Assembly: GCA_017404665.1 (NCBI GenBank)
Contig: JAFRBX010000055.1
Coordinates: forward strand, 1-47,759
DNA: 47,759 nt
Reading direction: 5' to 3'
DNA from: Ruminococcus sp.
GTDB taxonomy: Bacteria > Bacillota > Clostridia > Oscillospirales > Acutalibacteraceae
Both the position numbers and the translations under genes were made by a program. The notes below the pieces were generated by a model. The model saw only the letters and a list, made by a program, of their open reading frames with translations. It was not told the origin of the DNA and did no database searches. Below are positions 32,719 to 41,249 of the stretch, piece after piece. Positions within the stretch are counted from its first letter, which is position 1. Each line of letters opens with the position of its first letter.

Positions 32719-33180
32719 ATGGCAAATTATGTCGTTGTAGAAGAAAACGTAGAATCAAAATCCGAGAAAAGGATACGTATTTTTTTGGCGGTCATGTATT
32801 TTATACAGGTCATCCTGATTCCGCTGCCGCTGATGCACGGTGAGGTCGAGGGCGGCATTGCCTATCGTACCGCCTTGAACCTGCTGATCCAGTATAATGG
32901 CTACAACAGCGTCTCCGAGGTGATCGTCGCATTATACGGCGCGGTTTTGGTCGTCCTGCCTGTCGTCGCTTTCTTCTTTTTCCTGCTCGATAAAAAATCC
33001 AAGAAAAAGTATGTGGTCAGCATCATCAGCTGCTTTTTATGCGCTTTCATCATCTGCTTCGGTACAGAGGACACGATCGCGATCGGCGGCGTGCTGACCC
33101 TGATCCTGATCATTGTCACGCTGTTCATGACCGCTCAGGGCTTTCAGGCGACCCGCATGAGAGAAAGGAATTCAAAATAA
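32719..33180 (+). CDS. small four-helix membrane protein, unknown function
   Basis: 153 residues; AAGAGGTGCG lies before ATG 32719. The charged N-terminus (VVEENVESKSEKR) is followed by helices near residues 20-38, 68-90, 98-112 and 118-138, and a basic tail (ATRMRERNSK). There is an outer loop HGEVEGGIAYRTALNLLIQYNGYNSV between helices 1 and 2. I recognise no family motif. Its transcript probably ends at the hairpin at 33261. Confidence 0.65.
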   Translation: MANYVVVEENVESKSEKRIRIFLAVMYFIQVILIPLPLMHGEVEGGIAYRTALNLLIQYNGYNSVSEVIVALYGAVLVVLPVVAFFFFLLDKKSKKKYVVSIISCFLCAFIICFGTEDTIAIGGVLTLILIIVTLFMTAQGFQATRMRERNSK

Positions 33181-33184
33181 TCAT

Positions 33185-33240
33185 GTCATTGCGAGGGAGC
33201 GAACACGCGTAAACGCATGTTCAGCGACCGTGGCAATCCC
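33185..33240. repeat. dispersed GTCATTGCGAGGG...GTGGCAATCCC repeat
   Basis: It starts five bases after the preceding stop codon. Inner stem GAACA-C-GCGT / ACGC-A-TGTTC; closing CCGTGGCAATCCC. Confidence 0.75.
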
Positions 33241-33260
33241 TTTGTCATAAATTTGTTCTT

Positions 33261-33303
33261 CGCGCATATACATGTTCCGGTGATGTATATGCGCGTTCTT
33301 TTT
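33261..33303 (+). terminator. terminator hairpin overlapping the lipoprotein start
   Basis: Perfect 13-bp stem CGCGCATATACAT (33261-33273) / ATGTATATGCGCG (33283-33295), then TTCTTTTT. The start codons of the next gene (33283 and 33289) lie in the right arm. Confidence 0.75.
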
Positions 33304-33639
33304 CGTATGGCAGTATTGGCAGCAGTTGTAATGACGCTTGTTTCCTGTACAAGGATCATCAGCAGTCCTGCCGATGAGCTGAGGATGTACAGCTGGCGCG
33401 GTGAAGCGGAAAACGGCAGTACTGCAGCGTTGACCTTTGATGATACCGACGGCAGCTTTGTGATCGAAAACGATGATTCTTCCCTGACGCTCAGCGGATT
33501 GTGCTTTGCTGATGATGAAAAGATCATTATCTGCGACGATGAAAGCGGTCAGAATTATACCTTTGCATACCGTCTGTACGGCGATAGGGTAGAGCTGACC
33601 TATGACGGCAGTACCTTGACACTGGATAAAACCGATTGA
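33289..33639 (+). CDS. small predicted lipoprotein
   Basis: About 116 residues. The N-terminus MRVLFRMAVLAAVVMTLVSC is a lipoprotein signal with lipobox LVSC, so the mature protein starts at cysteine 20 and is held in the membrane by a lipid. The mature part is about 97 residues, mostly predicted beta-strands (ALTFDDTDGSFVIENDDSSLTLSG, FAYRLYGDRVELTYDGSTLTL), like small lipocalin-like or DUF-type outer proteins; I do not recognise the family. The start is not certain: ATG 33283 and 33289 both lie in the terminator stem, and GGTGA is the only nearby ribosome-like site. An upstream start at 33217 would destroy the signal peptide. Confidence 0.6.
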   Translation: MRVLFRMAVLAAVVMTLVSCTRIISSPADELRMYSWRGEAENGSTAALTFDDTDGSFVIENDDSSLTLSGLCFADDEKIIICDDESGQNYTFAYRLYGDRVELTYDGSTLTLDKTD

Positions 33640-33646
33640 GCTTTTC

Positions 33647-33804
33647 ATACTAATATTCAATAAAACCCTTTAATATCTATTGCGTAAAATTCCGCATAGC
33701 TTTGTTGTCGGTCTTGACAGGCGCCAGCCTGCCTGCGACCTCCGCCGTGCTCTGCGAAATTTTCCGCTAATATCTATTTTAAGTCTTTTATTGAATACTA
33801 GTAT
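33647..33804. mobile_element. 158-bp MITE-like element with imperfect inverted ends
   Basis: The left end ATACTAATATTCAATAAAAC (33647-33666) matches the reverse complement of the right end (33785-33804) at 18 of 20 positions. Similarity continues inward: AATATCTATTGCGTAAAATTCCGCA against TAGATATTAGCGGAAAATTTCGCA. The centre is GC-rich (GGCGCCAGCCTGCCTGCGACC). No coding signal. It accounts for most of the 244-base gap before the FNT gene. Confidence 0.65.
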
Positions 33805-33819
33805 AATTCTCTAACGCTA

Positions 33820-33848
33820 TTGAAATCCCTTTGCGTATTTGATAGAAT
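33820..33848 (+). promoter_or_regulatory. promoter of the FNT gene
   Basis: TTGAAA (33820-33825), 17 bases, TAGAAT (33843-33848). Five of six in each hexamer, 35 bases upstream of the ATG and just after the MITE. Confidence 0.7.
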
Positions 33849-33883
33849 ACTGTCATATTAAATCCTGAAGGAAGCGATAGCTG

Positions 33884-34522
33884 ATGAAATTCGTTAAAAA
33901 TCTGTTTTCCGCCGTACTGGCGGGCGTCATGATTTCTTTCGGCGGCGCGGTGTATCTGGCATGCGTCGCTGCCGAAAAACCTCAGCTCGGTGCTGTGCTG
34001 TTCTCGCTGGGATTGTCGGTCATCCTGATCATGGGTTTTCTTCTGTTTACCGGAAAAACTGCTTATCTGCTCGAAAACAAGCCGTCCTATATCCCATATC
34101 TTTTGACTATCTGGCTTGGCAATATTCTCGGATGCATGCTGATGGGTCTGCTCGTTTCGCTCGCAAAACCCAATCTCGGCGAAACGGCAAAAACGCTGTG
34201 TGAAGCAAAACTCGGACAAGCTCCGTGGCAGACATTGATCTTAGGCGCGTTATGCGGCGTCCTCGTCTATATCGCGGTGGATTATTTCAAGAGCGACGAT
34301 GATAAAAAATCTCTCCCGAAATATCTCTTGGTGTTCACCTGTGTACCCGCGTTCATTCTCTGCGGCTTTGAGCACAGCGTAGCGGATATGTTTTATTTTG
34401 CCGCATCCAGTGCGTATTCGCTCTACACTGTCAAGGGTATCGTTTATATCCTGCTGGTATCGGCGGGCAACCTGATTGGCGCGGTCGCGTTCCACTCCTT
34501 GAAGAAAGCTGTTCTTAAGTAA
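33884..34522 (+). CDS. formate/nitrite transporter (FNT) family channel
   Basis: 212 residues, shorter than the usual 260-285. It has six helices with FNT signatures: ISFGGAVYLAC near the start, LFTGKTAYLL for the broken helix, and CGFEHSVADMFYF, which contains the central pore histidine. The family conducts formate, nitrite, lactate or hydrosulfide; no formate-lyase or nitrite gene is adjacent, so the substrate is open. The short form lacks the longer N-terminal helix and the C-terminal extension. GAAGGAAGCG lies before ATG 33884. It has its own promoter and terminator. Confidence 0.85.
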   Translation: MKFVKNLFSAVLAGVMISFGGAVYLACVAAEKPQLGAVLFSLGLSVILIMGFLLFTGKTAYLLENKPSYIPYLLTIWLGNILGCMLMGLLVSLAKPNLGETAKTLCEAKLGQAPWQTLILGALCGVLVYIAVDYFKSDDDKKSLPKYLLVFTCVPAFILCGFEHSVADMFYFAASSAYSLYTVKGIVYILLVSAGNLIGAVAFHSLKKAVLK

Positions 34523-34544
34523 ATTATCACCGAAATATCCGTTC

Positions 34545-34574
34545 AAAAAGGTCGCAGTTTGTTGCGACTTTTTT
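34545..34574 (+). terminator. terminator of the FNT gene
   Basis: AAAAGGTCGCA pairs with TGCGACTTTT (core 34551-34556/34563-34568), followed by a T run. Confidence 0.85.
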
Positions 34575-34584
34575 ATTTTTTGTG

Positions 34585-34613
34585 TTGCTATAGCGGTGTA
34601 TTTGTGTTATAAT
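34585..34613 (+). promoter_or_regulatory. promoter of ruvC-ruvA
   Basis: TTGCTA (34585-34590), 17 bases, TATAAT (34608-34613). Confidence 0.7.
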
Positions 34614-34664
34614 AAACTGTCAAATTATGCATATTAGAAGTAATGGTCACGAGGAGTTGAGCTT

Positions 34665-35174
34665 TTGATTGTTCTCGGCATTGACCCGGGCTACGCGATC
34701 GTCGGCTGGGGCGTCATCGAATTTCAGGGTACTGCGCACCGTCCTGTCGCGTTCGGCGCGATCACGACCGAAGCGCATACGGATTTCAACGTCCGCTTGA
34801 AGCACATCTACGACGATATGGTCGAGCTGATCGGAAAATCCAAGCCCGACGTGATGTCGATCGAAAAGCTCTATTTCAACACCAATACGACAACGGCTAT
34901 TCTGGTTGCTCAGGCGAGAGGTGTTATCCTCCTCGCCGCCGAGCAGGCGCATATCCCCGTCTATGAATACACGCCCCTGCAGGTCAAAACGGCTGTGACG
35001 GGCTACGGCAAGGCGCTTAAGCCGCAGGTGATGGAGATGACGAGACGGCTCCTCCACTTGAAGGAGGTGCCTAAGCCCGACGATACTGCCGACGCGCTGG
35101 CGCTGGCGATCACACATACGCAGGCTGCGGGGACCGGACTGCGCGACCAAATGATGAAGAGAGGTATCAAGTAA
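34665..35174 (+). CDS. ruvC: Holliday junction resolvase RuvC
   Basis: 169 residues, typical length. TTG start, with GAGGAG (34651-34656) eight bases upstream. The RNase H-like active site is complete: D7 in GIDPG, E67 in MSIEKLYF, and D139/D140 plus D143 in DDTADALALAITH. It cuts four-way junctions symmetrically after RuvAB branch migration. The stop TAA overlaps the ATG of ruvA by one base, so the two are coupled. It is the first gene of the cluster behind a good SigA promoter. Confidence 0.95.
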   Translation: MIVLGIDPGYAIVGWGVIEFQGTAHRPVAFGAITTEAHTDFNVRLKHIYDDMVELIGKSKPDVMSIEKLYFNTNTTTAILVAQARGVILLAAEQAHIPVYEYTPLQVKTAVTGYGKALKPQVMEMTRRLLHLKEVPKPDDTADALALAITHTQAAGTGLRDQMMKRGIK

Positions 35175-35764
35175 TGATCTATTCTGTCCGCGGAAATCTG
35201 ATCCTGATGGACGCAGGCTTCGCCGTAGTAGAGTGCGGCGGCGTCGGCTATCGGGTACAGACCTCGCTGAACACGCAAAAGCAGCTCAAGCTCAACGCCG
35301 AGACCACGCTGTATACCTATATGAACGTCCGTGAGGACGCGATGGAGCTCTTCGGCTTTTCGACGAAAAGTGAGCTTTCCACCTTTAAAATGCTGATCGC
35401 GATCACGGGCGTCGGTCCCAAGGTCGCGCTGGCGATCCTGTCTGAGCTTACCTCTGAGCAGATTGCGATGTGCGTATCCTCCTCCGACAGCAAGACTCTG
35501 ACCCGCGCGTCGGGCGTCGGTCCCAAGCTCGCCCAGCGCATCGTGCTCGAGCTGAAGGACAAGATCAAGGGCGTTGTCGAGACAGAAGGCTTTGACGTCA
35601 ATAAGGGCAGCGTGATTGTTGATACAGGCAACATCCCGAAGGCGGTAGCGGCGCTGGCGGTCTTAGGCTACTCGGCGGCGGACGTCACGCCGATCCTCTC
35701 CAAGCTCGACCCGAGTATGTCGGTCGAAGCGATGATCGCCGCGACCCTGAAACAGATGGCATAG
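35174..35764 (+). CDS. ruvA: Holliday junction branch migration protein RuvA
   Basis: 196 residues. Domain I is an OB-fold (1-62, [28 protein letters not shown]). Domain II has two helix-hairpin-helix motifs ([17 protein letters not shown] and [19 protein letters not shown]). A short linker leads to the three-helix domain III (about 148-196), which contacts RuvB. It binds the junction as a tetramer and loads the RuvB rings. Start overlaps the ruvC stop. Confidence 0.95.
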   Translation: MIYSVRGNLILMDAGFAVVECGGVGYRVQTSLNTQKQLKLNAETTLYTYMNVREDAMELFGFSTKSELSTFKMLIAITGVGPKVALAILSELTSEQIAMCVSSSDSKTLTRASGVGPKLAQRIVLELKDKIKGVVETEGFDVNKGSVIVDTGNIPKAVAALAVLGYSAADVTPILSKLDPSMSVEAMIAATLKQMA

Positions 35765-35787
35765 GCAGGCTCCCTTTATTATCATTA

Positions 35788-35829
35788 GTCATTGCGAAGT
35801 CCCATTAGGGGGGCTGTGGCAATCTCAAC
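35788..35829. repeat. dispersed GTCATTGCGAAGTCCC...GTGGCAATCTCAAC repeat
   Basis: It lies in the 106-base gap between ruvA and ruvB, so the junction-processing genes are split by a repeat. Ends match the other copies; the centre is CATTAGGGGGG. Confidence 0.75.
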
Positions 35830-35870
35830 CTATTATCAGACAAAACCACTTTTTCGAAAGGATAAGTGTA

Positions 35871-36938
35871 ATGGATTATAACACTGATTTTGAAATGGAT
35901 TTCGAGGACAGGATCATGGATTCATCCGAGATCCCTTCCGACGCTTCCGATTCCGATAACCCTCTGCGTCCCAGAACGCTGGACGAATACATCGGTCAGG
36001 AAAAAGCCAAGGAAAACCTGAAGGTATTTATCGAAGCGGCAAAAAAACGCGGCGAATCTCTCGACCACGTGCTGCTGTACGGTCCTCCCGGACTGGGCAA
36101 AACCACATTATCCGCGATCATCGCCCATGAGATGGGCGTCAATATCCGCATCACCTCGGGGCCTGCGATCGAAAAGCCCGGCGATCTGGCGGCGCTGCTG
36201 ACCAACCTCAATCCCGGTGACGTGCTGTTTATCGACGAGATCCACCGCCTGTCGCGGGCAGTGGAGGAGATCCTCTATCCGTCGATGGAGGACTTCGCGA
36301 TCGACATCATCACCGGCAAGGGTCAGATGGCGGCGTCCTATCATCTGCCGCTGCCGCGCTTTACGCTTGTCGGTGCGACGACGAGAGCCGGTCAGTTGAC
36401 AGCTCCGCTGCGCGACCGCTTCGGCGTGGTGCTGCGTCTGGAGATGTACTCGCCCGAGGAACTGGCGCAGATCATCACGCGTTCCGCGGGCATCCTAAAC
36501 ATCAGGATCGACGAGGAAGGCGCCTTGGAGCTTGCTTCGCGTTCCCGCGGCACACCCCGTATCGCTAACCGCCTGTTGAAGCGAGTCCGTGATTTTTCCG
36601 AGGTCATGTCGGACGGCGTGATCACGGTAGAAGTGGCGCAGACGGCGCTCGACCGACTGGAGATCGACGAGCTCGGTCTCGATCAGAACGACCGCCGCAT
36701 GCTCGAAACGATGATCAAATACTATAACGGCGGTCCTGTGGGGCTTGAAACGCTTGCCGCCGCGATCGGCGAGGAAGCTGTCACGATCGAAGACGTCTAT
36801 GAGCCGTATCTGATGCAGATCGGATTTTTGTCCCGTACTCCGCGCGGCCGCTGTGTGACCGCCGCGGCGTATGAGCACCTCGGCTATAAGGCGCCCGCCA
36901 ATACCGCCGCCGCACAGGGCAGCTTGTTTAGTGATTAG
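35871..36938 (+). CDS. ruvB: Holliday junction branch migration ATPase RuvB
   Basis: 355 residues with an acidic N-terminal extension of about 25 residues. AAA+ motifs: Walker [10 protein letters not shown] (71-79), Walker B FIDEIHRL, sensor 1 GATTRAG, and sensor 2 in [17 protein letters not shown], then the winged-helix C-terminal domain (about 270-340; [14 protein letters not shown]). Two hexamers pump duplex DNA through RuvA to drive branch migration. GAAAGGATAAG lies before the ATG. Probably read from the ruvC promoter across the repeat, or from a promoter I could not identify. Confidence 0.95.
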   Translation: MDYNTDFEMDFEDRIMDSSEIPSDASDSDNPLRPRTLDEYIGQEKAKENLKVFIEAAKKRGESLDHVLLYGPPGLGKTTLSAIIAHEMGVNIRITSGPAIEKPGDLAALLTNLNPGDVLFIDEIHRLSRAVEEILYPSMEDFAIDIITGKGQMAASYHLPLPRFTLVGATTRAGQLTAPLRDRFGVVLRLEMYSPEELAQIITRSAGILNIRIDEEGALELASRSRGTPRIANRLLKRVRDFSEVMSDGVITVEVAQTALDRLEIDELGLDQNDRRMLETMIKYYNGGPVGLETLAAAIGEEAVTIEDVYEPYLMQIGFLSRTPRGRCVTAAAYEHLGYKAPANTAAAQGSLFSD

Positions 36939-37037
36939 TAACCAGTGGCAAGTGACCAGTTTGAATAATTGAAGCATGTGTCCAATCTATTTTTGACGCA
37001 CGCGTCCAACATCAACCTTATATAAGTGAGTTATCAT

Positions 37038-37901
37038 ATGCGAAAAACAACCTATTGGAGCGATTATGAGCTCATCGATTCCTCCTGCGGCGAGCGTCTG
37101 GAGCGCTGGGACGATATCATTCTGATCCGTCCCGACCCGCAGGTTATCTGGAACACCGAGCGTAAGAATCCGCTTTGGCACAACGCGCACGCGCGCTACA
37201 TCCGTTCCAGCACCGGCGGCGGCAAATGGCAGATGTATAAAAAAGTACCCGCCTCATGGCAGGTCAAATACCGCGATCTGGTTTTAAACGTCAAGCCGAT
37301 GGGCTTCAAGCACACAGGCGTGTTTCCCGAGCAGGCGGTCAACTGGGATCTGGCGGCGGATATCATCCGTCGGTCTGACCGTAAGCTGAACGTGCTGAAT
37401 CTGTTCGGCTACACGGGCTGCGCGACGATCTCCTGCCTGAAGGCGGGAGCGAAGGTCTGTCATGTGGACGCGGCTAAGGGCATGGTCGGCTGGGCAAAGG
37501 AGAATGCGATCGCCTCCGGCGTCGCGGACGCGCCTGTCCGCTGGATCGTGGACGACTGCGCCAAGTTCGTGTCGCGCGAGATCAGGCGCGGACACAAATA
37601 TGACGGCGTCATCATGGACCCTCCGTCCTACGGGCGCGGTCCCAACGGTGAGGTCTGGAAGCTCGAGGAACGTATTTATGAGTTCGTCGACCTGTGCGCG
37701 GGCGTGATCGCCGACAATGCCGAATTTGTGATTTTGAATTCTTACACGACGGGACTGTCTCCGTCGGTCATGGAGTACTTACTGGGTACGGTGATACAGA
37801 GCCGCTTCGGCGGCACGGTCTCTTCCGACGAGATCGGTCTGGACGTCACCGAAACAGGACTGACCCTCCCGTGCGGTTCGACCGCGATCTGGCGAAGATA
37901 A
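37038..37901 (+). CDS. class I SAM-dependent methyltransferase, RlmI/RlmK-like
   Basis: 287 residues from ATG 37038 (GTGAG upstream; a GTG at 37026 would add four). The N-terminal part is a small beta domain (about 1-90). The Rossmann methyltransferase has motif I VLNLFGYTGCATISCLKAGA, the acidic HVDAAKG, and motif IV IMDPPSYGRG, typical of RNA m5C/m2G enzymes of the RlmI-like group. There is no N-terminal PUA domain. The RNA target is unknown. It lies between ruvB and ecfA1, only 17 bases before the latter, so it may be the first gene of the ecf operon. Confidence 0.8.
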   Translation: MRKTTYWSDYELIDSSCGERLERWDDIILIRPDPQVIWNTERKNPLWHNAHARYIRSSTGGGKWQMYKKVPASWQVKYRDLVLNVKPMGFKHTGVFPEQAVNWDLAADIIRRSDRKLNVLNLFGYTGCATISCLKAGAKVCHVDAAKGMVGWAKENAIASGVADAPVRWIVDDCAKFVSREIRRGHKYDGVIMDPPSYGRGPNGEVWKLEERIYEFVDLCAGVIADNAEFVILNSYTTGLSPSVMEYLLGTVIQSRFGGTVSSDEIGLDVTETGLTLPCGSTAIWRR

Positions 37902-37918
37902 ATTAACTTGGAGCGTAT

Positions 37919-38761
37919 ATGGATTTTATTTCTGTACAAAACGTTACATTTCGATATGATGAGCAGAGTGAAAACGAACGTCCCGTGCTCGACGATATCT
38001 CCTTCGGTGTAAAGGAGGGCGAGTTCGTCGCGGTTCTGGGGCATAACGGCTCGGGCAAAAGCACGGTCGCAAAGCACCTCAACGCGATGCTCATGCCGTC
38101 CTCAGGCAAGGTGACGATCGACGGGATGGATACCGCCGACGAGACGCTGATGTATGACATCCGGCGCAAGGTCGGACTGGTGCTGCAAAATCCCGACAAT
38201 CAGCTTGTCGCTAGCATTGTAGAGGAGGACGTCGCTTTCGGACCTGAAAACCTCGGGATCCCTCCCGAAGAGATCCGAAAGCGGGTAGATGAGGCGCTCA
38301 AAGCAGTAGATATGTATGAGCACCGCCTGAAAGCCCCTTACAAGCTCAGCGGCGGTCAAAAGCAGCGCATCGCCATCGCGGGCATCATCGCGATGAAGCC
38401 CGACTGCATTGTGCTCGACGAGCCTACCGCGATGCTCGACCCCAAGGGCAGACAAGAGGTGCTCGACACCATCCTCAAGCTCAACCGAGAAAACGGAATA
38501 ACCGTCGTGATGATCACCCATTATATGGAAGAGGCTGTCCTCGCCGATAAGGTCTATGTGATGGACAGCGGCAAGCTGCTGATCTCCGGCACGCCGAGAG
38601 AGGTATTCTCTCAGGTGGAGCTGATGAAAAAGCATCGTTTGGATGTGCCTCAGGCAACGGAGCTGTGTTATAAGCTTCGCGCCTGCGGCGTGGATATTGG
38701 GGATTTACCTTTGACCGAGGATGAATGTACCTCGATGCTCAAGGAGGTGCTTCTGCGATGA
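37919..38761 (+). CDS. ecfA1: energy-coupling factor transporter ATPase EcfA1
   Basis: 280 residues. ABC ATPase motifs: Walker [11 protein letters not shown]-loop LVLQNPDNQ, signature LSGGQKQR, Walker [13 protein letters not shown], and switch His in ITHYMEE. The C-terminal extension is typical of EcfA. It pairs with EcfA2 and EcfT as the shared energizing module for vitamin S components, such as the FolT encoded in this window. Its stop overlaps the ecfA2 start (ATGA). Confidence 0.95.
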   Translation: MDFISVQNVTFRYDEQSENERPVLDDISFGVKEGEFVAVLGHNGSGKSTVAKHLNAMLMPSSGKVTIDGMDTADETLMYDIRRKVGLVLQNPDNQLVASIVEEDVAFGPENLGIPPEEIRKRVDEALKAVDMYEHRLKAPYKLSGGQKQRIAIAGIIAMKPDCIVLDEPTAMLDPKGRQEVLDTILKLNRENGITVVMITHYMEEAVLADKVYVMDSGKLLISGTPREVFSQVELMKKHRLDVPQATELCYKLRACGVDIGDLPLTEDECTSMLKEVLLR

Positions 38762-39621
38762 GTCTGCTTTCTGTAAAAGAGCTGTCCTATGTATACTCGC
38801 AGGGTACGCCGTTCGAGCATAAGGCTGTCGATAATGTCAGCTTTGAAGTCAGCCGCGGCGACTTTATCGGCATCATCGGGCATACCGGCTCGGGCAAAAG
38901 CACTCTGGTGCAGATGCTCAACGGTCTTTTGAAGCCCTCAAAGGGCAGCATCATCCTCGACGGCGTCGATATCTGGGACAAGCCCAAGGAGATACGGCGG
39001 ATCCGTTTCAAGGTAGGGCTGGTATTCCAGTATCCCGAATATCAGTTATTTGAAGAAACGGTGGAGAAGGATATCGCCTTCGGTCCGACAAATATGGGAC
39101 TGAATGAGGAAGAGATAAAGGAACGCGTCAGAAGCGCGGCGCAGTTTGTGGATCTGAAGCCCGAACTGCTGCCGAAATCTCCCTTTGACCTCTCCGGCGG
39201 CGAAAAGCGCCGGGCGGCGATCGCCGGTGTGATCGCGATGGATCCCGATATCCTGATCCTCGACGAGCCCTGCGCCGGTCTTGATCCTCTCGGCAGAGAT
39301 ATCCTGCTGGCGCAGATCTATCAATATCATAAAGAACGCGGCAATACCGTGCTGCTGGTATCCCACTCGATGGAGGACGTCGCGTCTGTCTGCGACAAGG
39401 TTCTTGTGATGAATCATTCACGCCTTGAGATGTTCGATACCTGTGAGAGGGTGTTCTCTCAAGGGGAACGGCTGGCGTCCATGGGACTGCGCATTCCGCA
39501 GATCACTGCGATCGTCGATGCGCTGATCGATGCCGGAATTCCGCTGCAAAAGGGCACTTTGACGGTTGAAAACGCTGTTTTGGATATCACGGAGTATCTG
39601 AAAAAGGAGGGGCGGCTATGA
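38758..39621 (+). CDS. ecfA2: energy-coupling factor transporter ATPase EcfA2
   Basis: 287 residues from ATG 38758, with AAGGAGGTG lying inside the end of ecfA1. Walker [11 protein letters not shown]-loop LVFQYPEYQ, signature LSGGEKRR, Walker [13 protein letters not shown], switch SHSMED. A longer frame from 38725 is rejected. It forms the ATPase heterodimer with EcfA1. Stop and next start overlap by four bases. Confidence 0.95.
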   Translation: MSLLSVKELSYVYSQGTPFEHKAVDNVSFEVSRGDFIGIIGHTGSGKSTLVQMLNGLLKPSKGSIILDGVDIWDKPKEIRRIRFKVGLVFQYPEYQLFEETVEKDIAFGPTNMGLNEEEIKERVRSAAQFVDLKPELLPKSPFDLSGGEKRRAAIAGVIAMDPDILILDEPCAGLDPLGRDILLAQIYQYHKERGNTVLLVSHSMEDVASVCDKVLVMNHSRLEMFDTCERVFSQGERLASMGLRIPQITAIVDALIDAGIPLQKGTLTVENAVLDITEYLKKEGRL

Positions 39622-40448
39622 GAGATATCACCCTCGGTCAGTACTTTCCCGCAGATTCGGTGATACACCGCTTGGATCCCCGCGTCAAGATACTCAGCCT
39701 GATTGCCTATATTGCGCTGATTTTCTGTACGTTCAATTACGCGGCGCTCGCGTTTACGGCTGCTGCCGTACTGGTTATCGTTCTGATGTCCAAGGTGCCG
39801 CTGAAAATGTATATCAAGAGCCTGAAGGTTATTATCATCATTGTGATCATCACCTCGGTACTGAACCTGTTCTACGGGACGGGCGAGCCGATCTTTCAGT
39901 GGTGGATCATCAAGGTTACGCCCGCTGGCATTCGCAACGCGATCTTCGTCTGTGTGCGCATCGTATGTCTGATCCTGCTCAGCTCCGTGCTGACGTTCAC
40001 TACCTCTCCGACCGATCTGACCGACGCTTTGGAACGGCTGATGAAGCCGCTGAAAGTATTTCATATCAAGGTGCATGAGATCGCGATGATGATGACCATC
40101 GCCCTGCGGTTTGTCCCGACGCTTTTAGAAGAGACCGATAAGATCATGTCGGCGCAGAAGGCGAGGGGCGCCGATATGGAGAGCGGCAATCTGATCACGC
40201 GTATCCGTGCACTGGTGCCCGTACTGGTGCCGCTGTTCGTGTCCGCGTTCCGCCGCGCTTATGAGCTGGCGACTGCCATGGAATGCCGCTGTTATCGCGG
40301 CGGCGAGGGCAGAACGCGCATGAAGCAGCTGCATTTGGCAAAACGCGATTGGCTGAGCCTGCTGTTTTCGGCGGCGGTGATCGCTTGCGTCGTTTTATTA
40401 AATATCTTCGCCTATCTGATTTACGGATTGGTTGGTATATATTCATGA
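39618..40448 (+). CDS. ecfT: energy-coupling factor transporter transmembrane subunit EcfT
   Basis: 276 residues with five or six helices and the two coupling-helix motifs that grip the ATPases. The first is AQKARGADMESG (consensus ARG). The second reads AMECRCYRGGEGRT, where the middle triplet is CRC instead of ARG. EcfT links the S component to EcfA1/EcfA2. The ATG overlaps the ecfA2 stop, and its TGA overlaps the truA ATG. Confidence 0.93.
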   Translation: MRDITLGQYFPADSVIHRLDPRVKILSLIAYIALIFCTFNYAALAFTAAAVLVIVLMSKVPLKMYIKSLKVIIIIVIITSVLNLFYGTGEPIFQWWIIKVTPAGIRNAIFVCVRIVCLILLSSVLTFTTSPTDLTDALERLMKPLKVFHIKVHEIAMMMTIALRFVPTLLEETDKIMSAQKARGADMESGNLITRIRALVPVLVPLFVSAFRRAYELATAMECRCYRGGEGRTRMKQLHLAKRDWLSLLFSAAVIACVVLLNIFAYLIYGLVGIYS

Positions 40449-41197
40449 GAAATTTACTTTTGACTTTGTCCTACTGCGGGAAAAACCTTCACGGATGGCA
40501 GATACAGGATAACGCCCTGACGGTACAGCAGGTCTTTCAGGAGGCGCTGCATCAGATCATCCGCGAGCGCCCCGATATCAAGGGCTGTTCTCGCACCGAC
40601 AGCGGCGTCCACGCCAACATGTACTGTGTTTCGATGAAGATCGGGCATCCCATCACTGAGGATCACCTGATGATGGCGCTCAACCGCTATCTGCCTGATG
40701 ATGTAGCGGTCACCGCCGTTCGCCGGGTGCCGGATGATTTTCACGCGCGTTATTCCTGCAGGGGCAAGGAGTATGTTTATAAGGTCTGGAACAGCCGTGT
40801 GCGCAACCCGTTTTTGCACGGACTGGCGCTGCACTACCGCTATGAGATGGATGTTGACAGGATGAACAGGGAAGCGCAGGCGTTTGTCGGCGCGCATGAT
40901 TTCACATCGTTCTGTACGCTGGATAAGCGCGAAAAAGGCGATTTCTCGCGGACGGTACGCTATTTTAATGTCGATTGCGACGGTGATCTTGTCACCTTTA
41001 CGGTTGCTGCGGACGGCTTTTTGTACAACATGGTACGGATCATGGTCGGCACGCTGCTCGCGATGAACAACGGCAGGATCCCGTTCGGTACGCTGGACGA
41101 GATCATCAAGGCTGAGGATCGCAAGAAAGCCGGTCCGACCGCGCCGCCCTGCGGCTTATATTTGAATCAAGTTTTTTACGACGATACTATTATCTGA
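40445..41197 (+). CDS. truA: tRNA pseudouridine(38-40) synthase TruA
   Basis: 250 residues from ATG 40445. Catalytic aspartate in SRTDSGVHANMY; other signatures are YCGKNLHGWQIQ, HDFTSFC and FLYNMVRIMVGTLLAMNNGR. It makes pseudouridine in the anticodon arm of many tRNAs. ecfA1-ecfA2-ecfT-truA is a classic Firmicute gene order. The usual flanking ribosomal genes (rplQ before, rplM after) are absent here. Confidence 0.95.
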   Translation: MRNLLLTLSYCGKNLHGWQIQDNALTVQQVFQEALHQIIRERPDIKGCSRTDSGVHANMYCVSMKIGHPITEDHLMMALNRYLPDDVAVTAVRRVPDDFHARYSCRGKEYVYKVWNSRVRNPFLHGLALHYRYEMDVDRMNREAQAFVGAHDFTSFCTLDKREKGDFSRTVRYFNVDCDGDLVTFTVAADGFLYNMVRIMVGTLLAMNNGRIPFGTLDEIIKAEDRKKAGPTAPPCGLYLNQVFYDDTII

Positions 41198-41249
41198 CAA
41201 TCTGCACCTTGTACGATGCGGAATTGCCAAACAGAAATCGGGTGAGAAA

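Noticed and set aside
33217-33288. Upstream start for the lipoprotein gene at 33217
   Set aside because: It lies inside the dispersed repeat and before the terminator and would bury the signal peptide 24 residues inside the protein.
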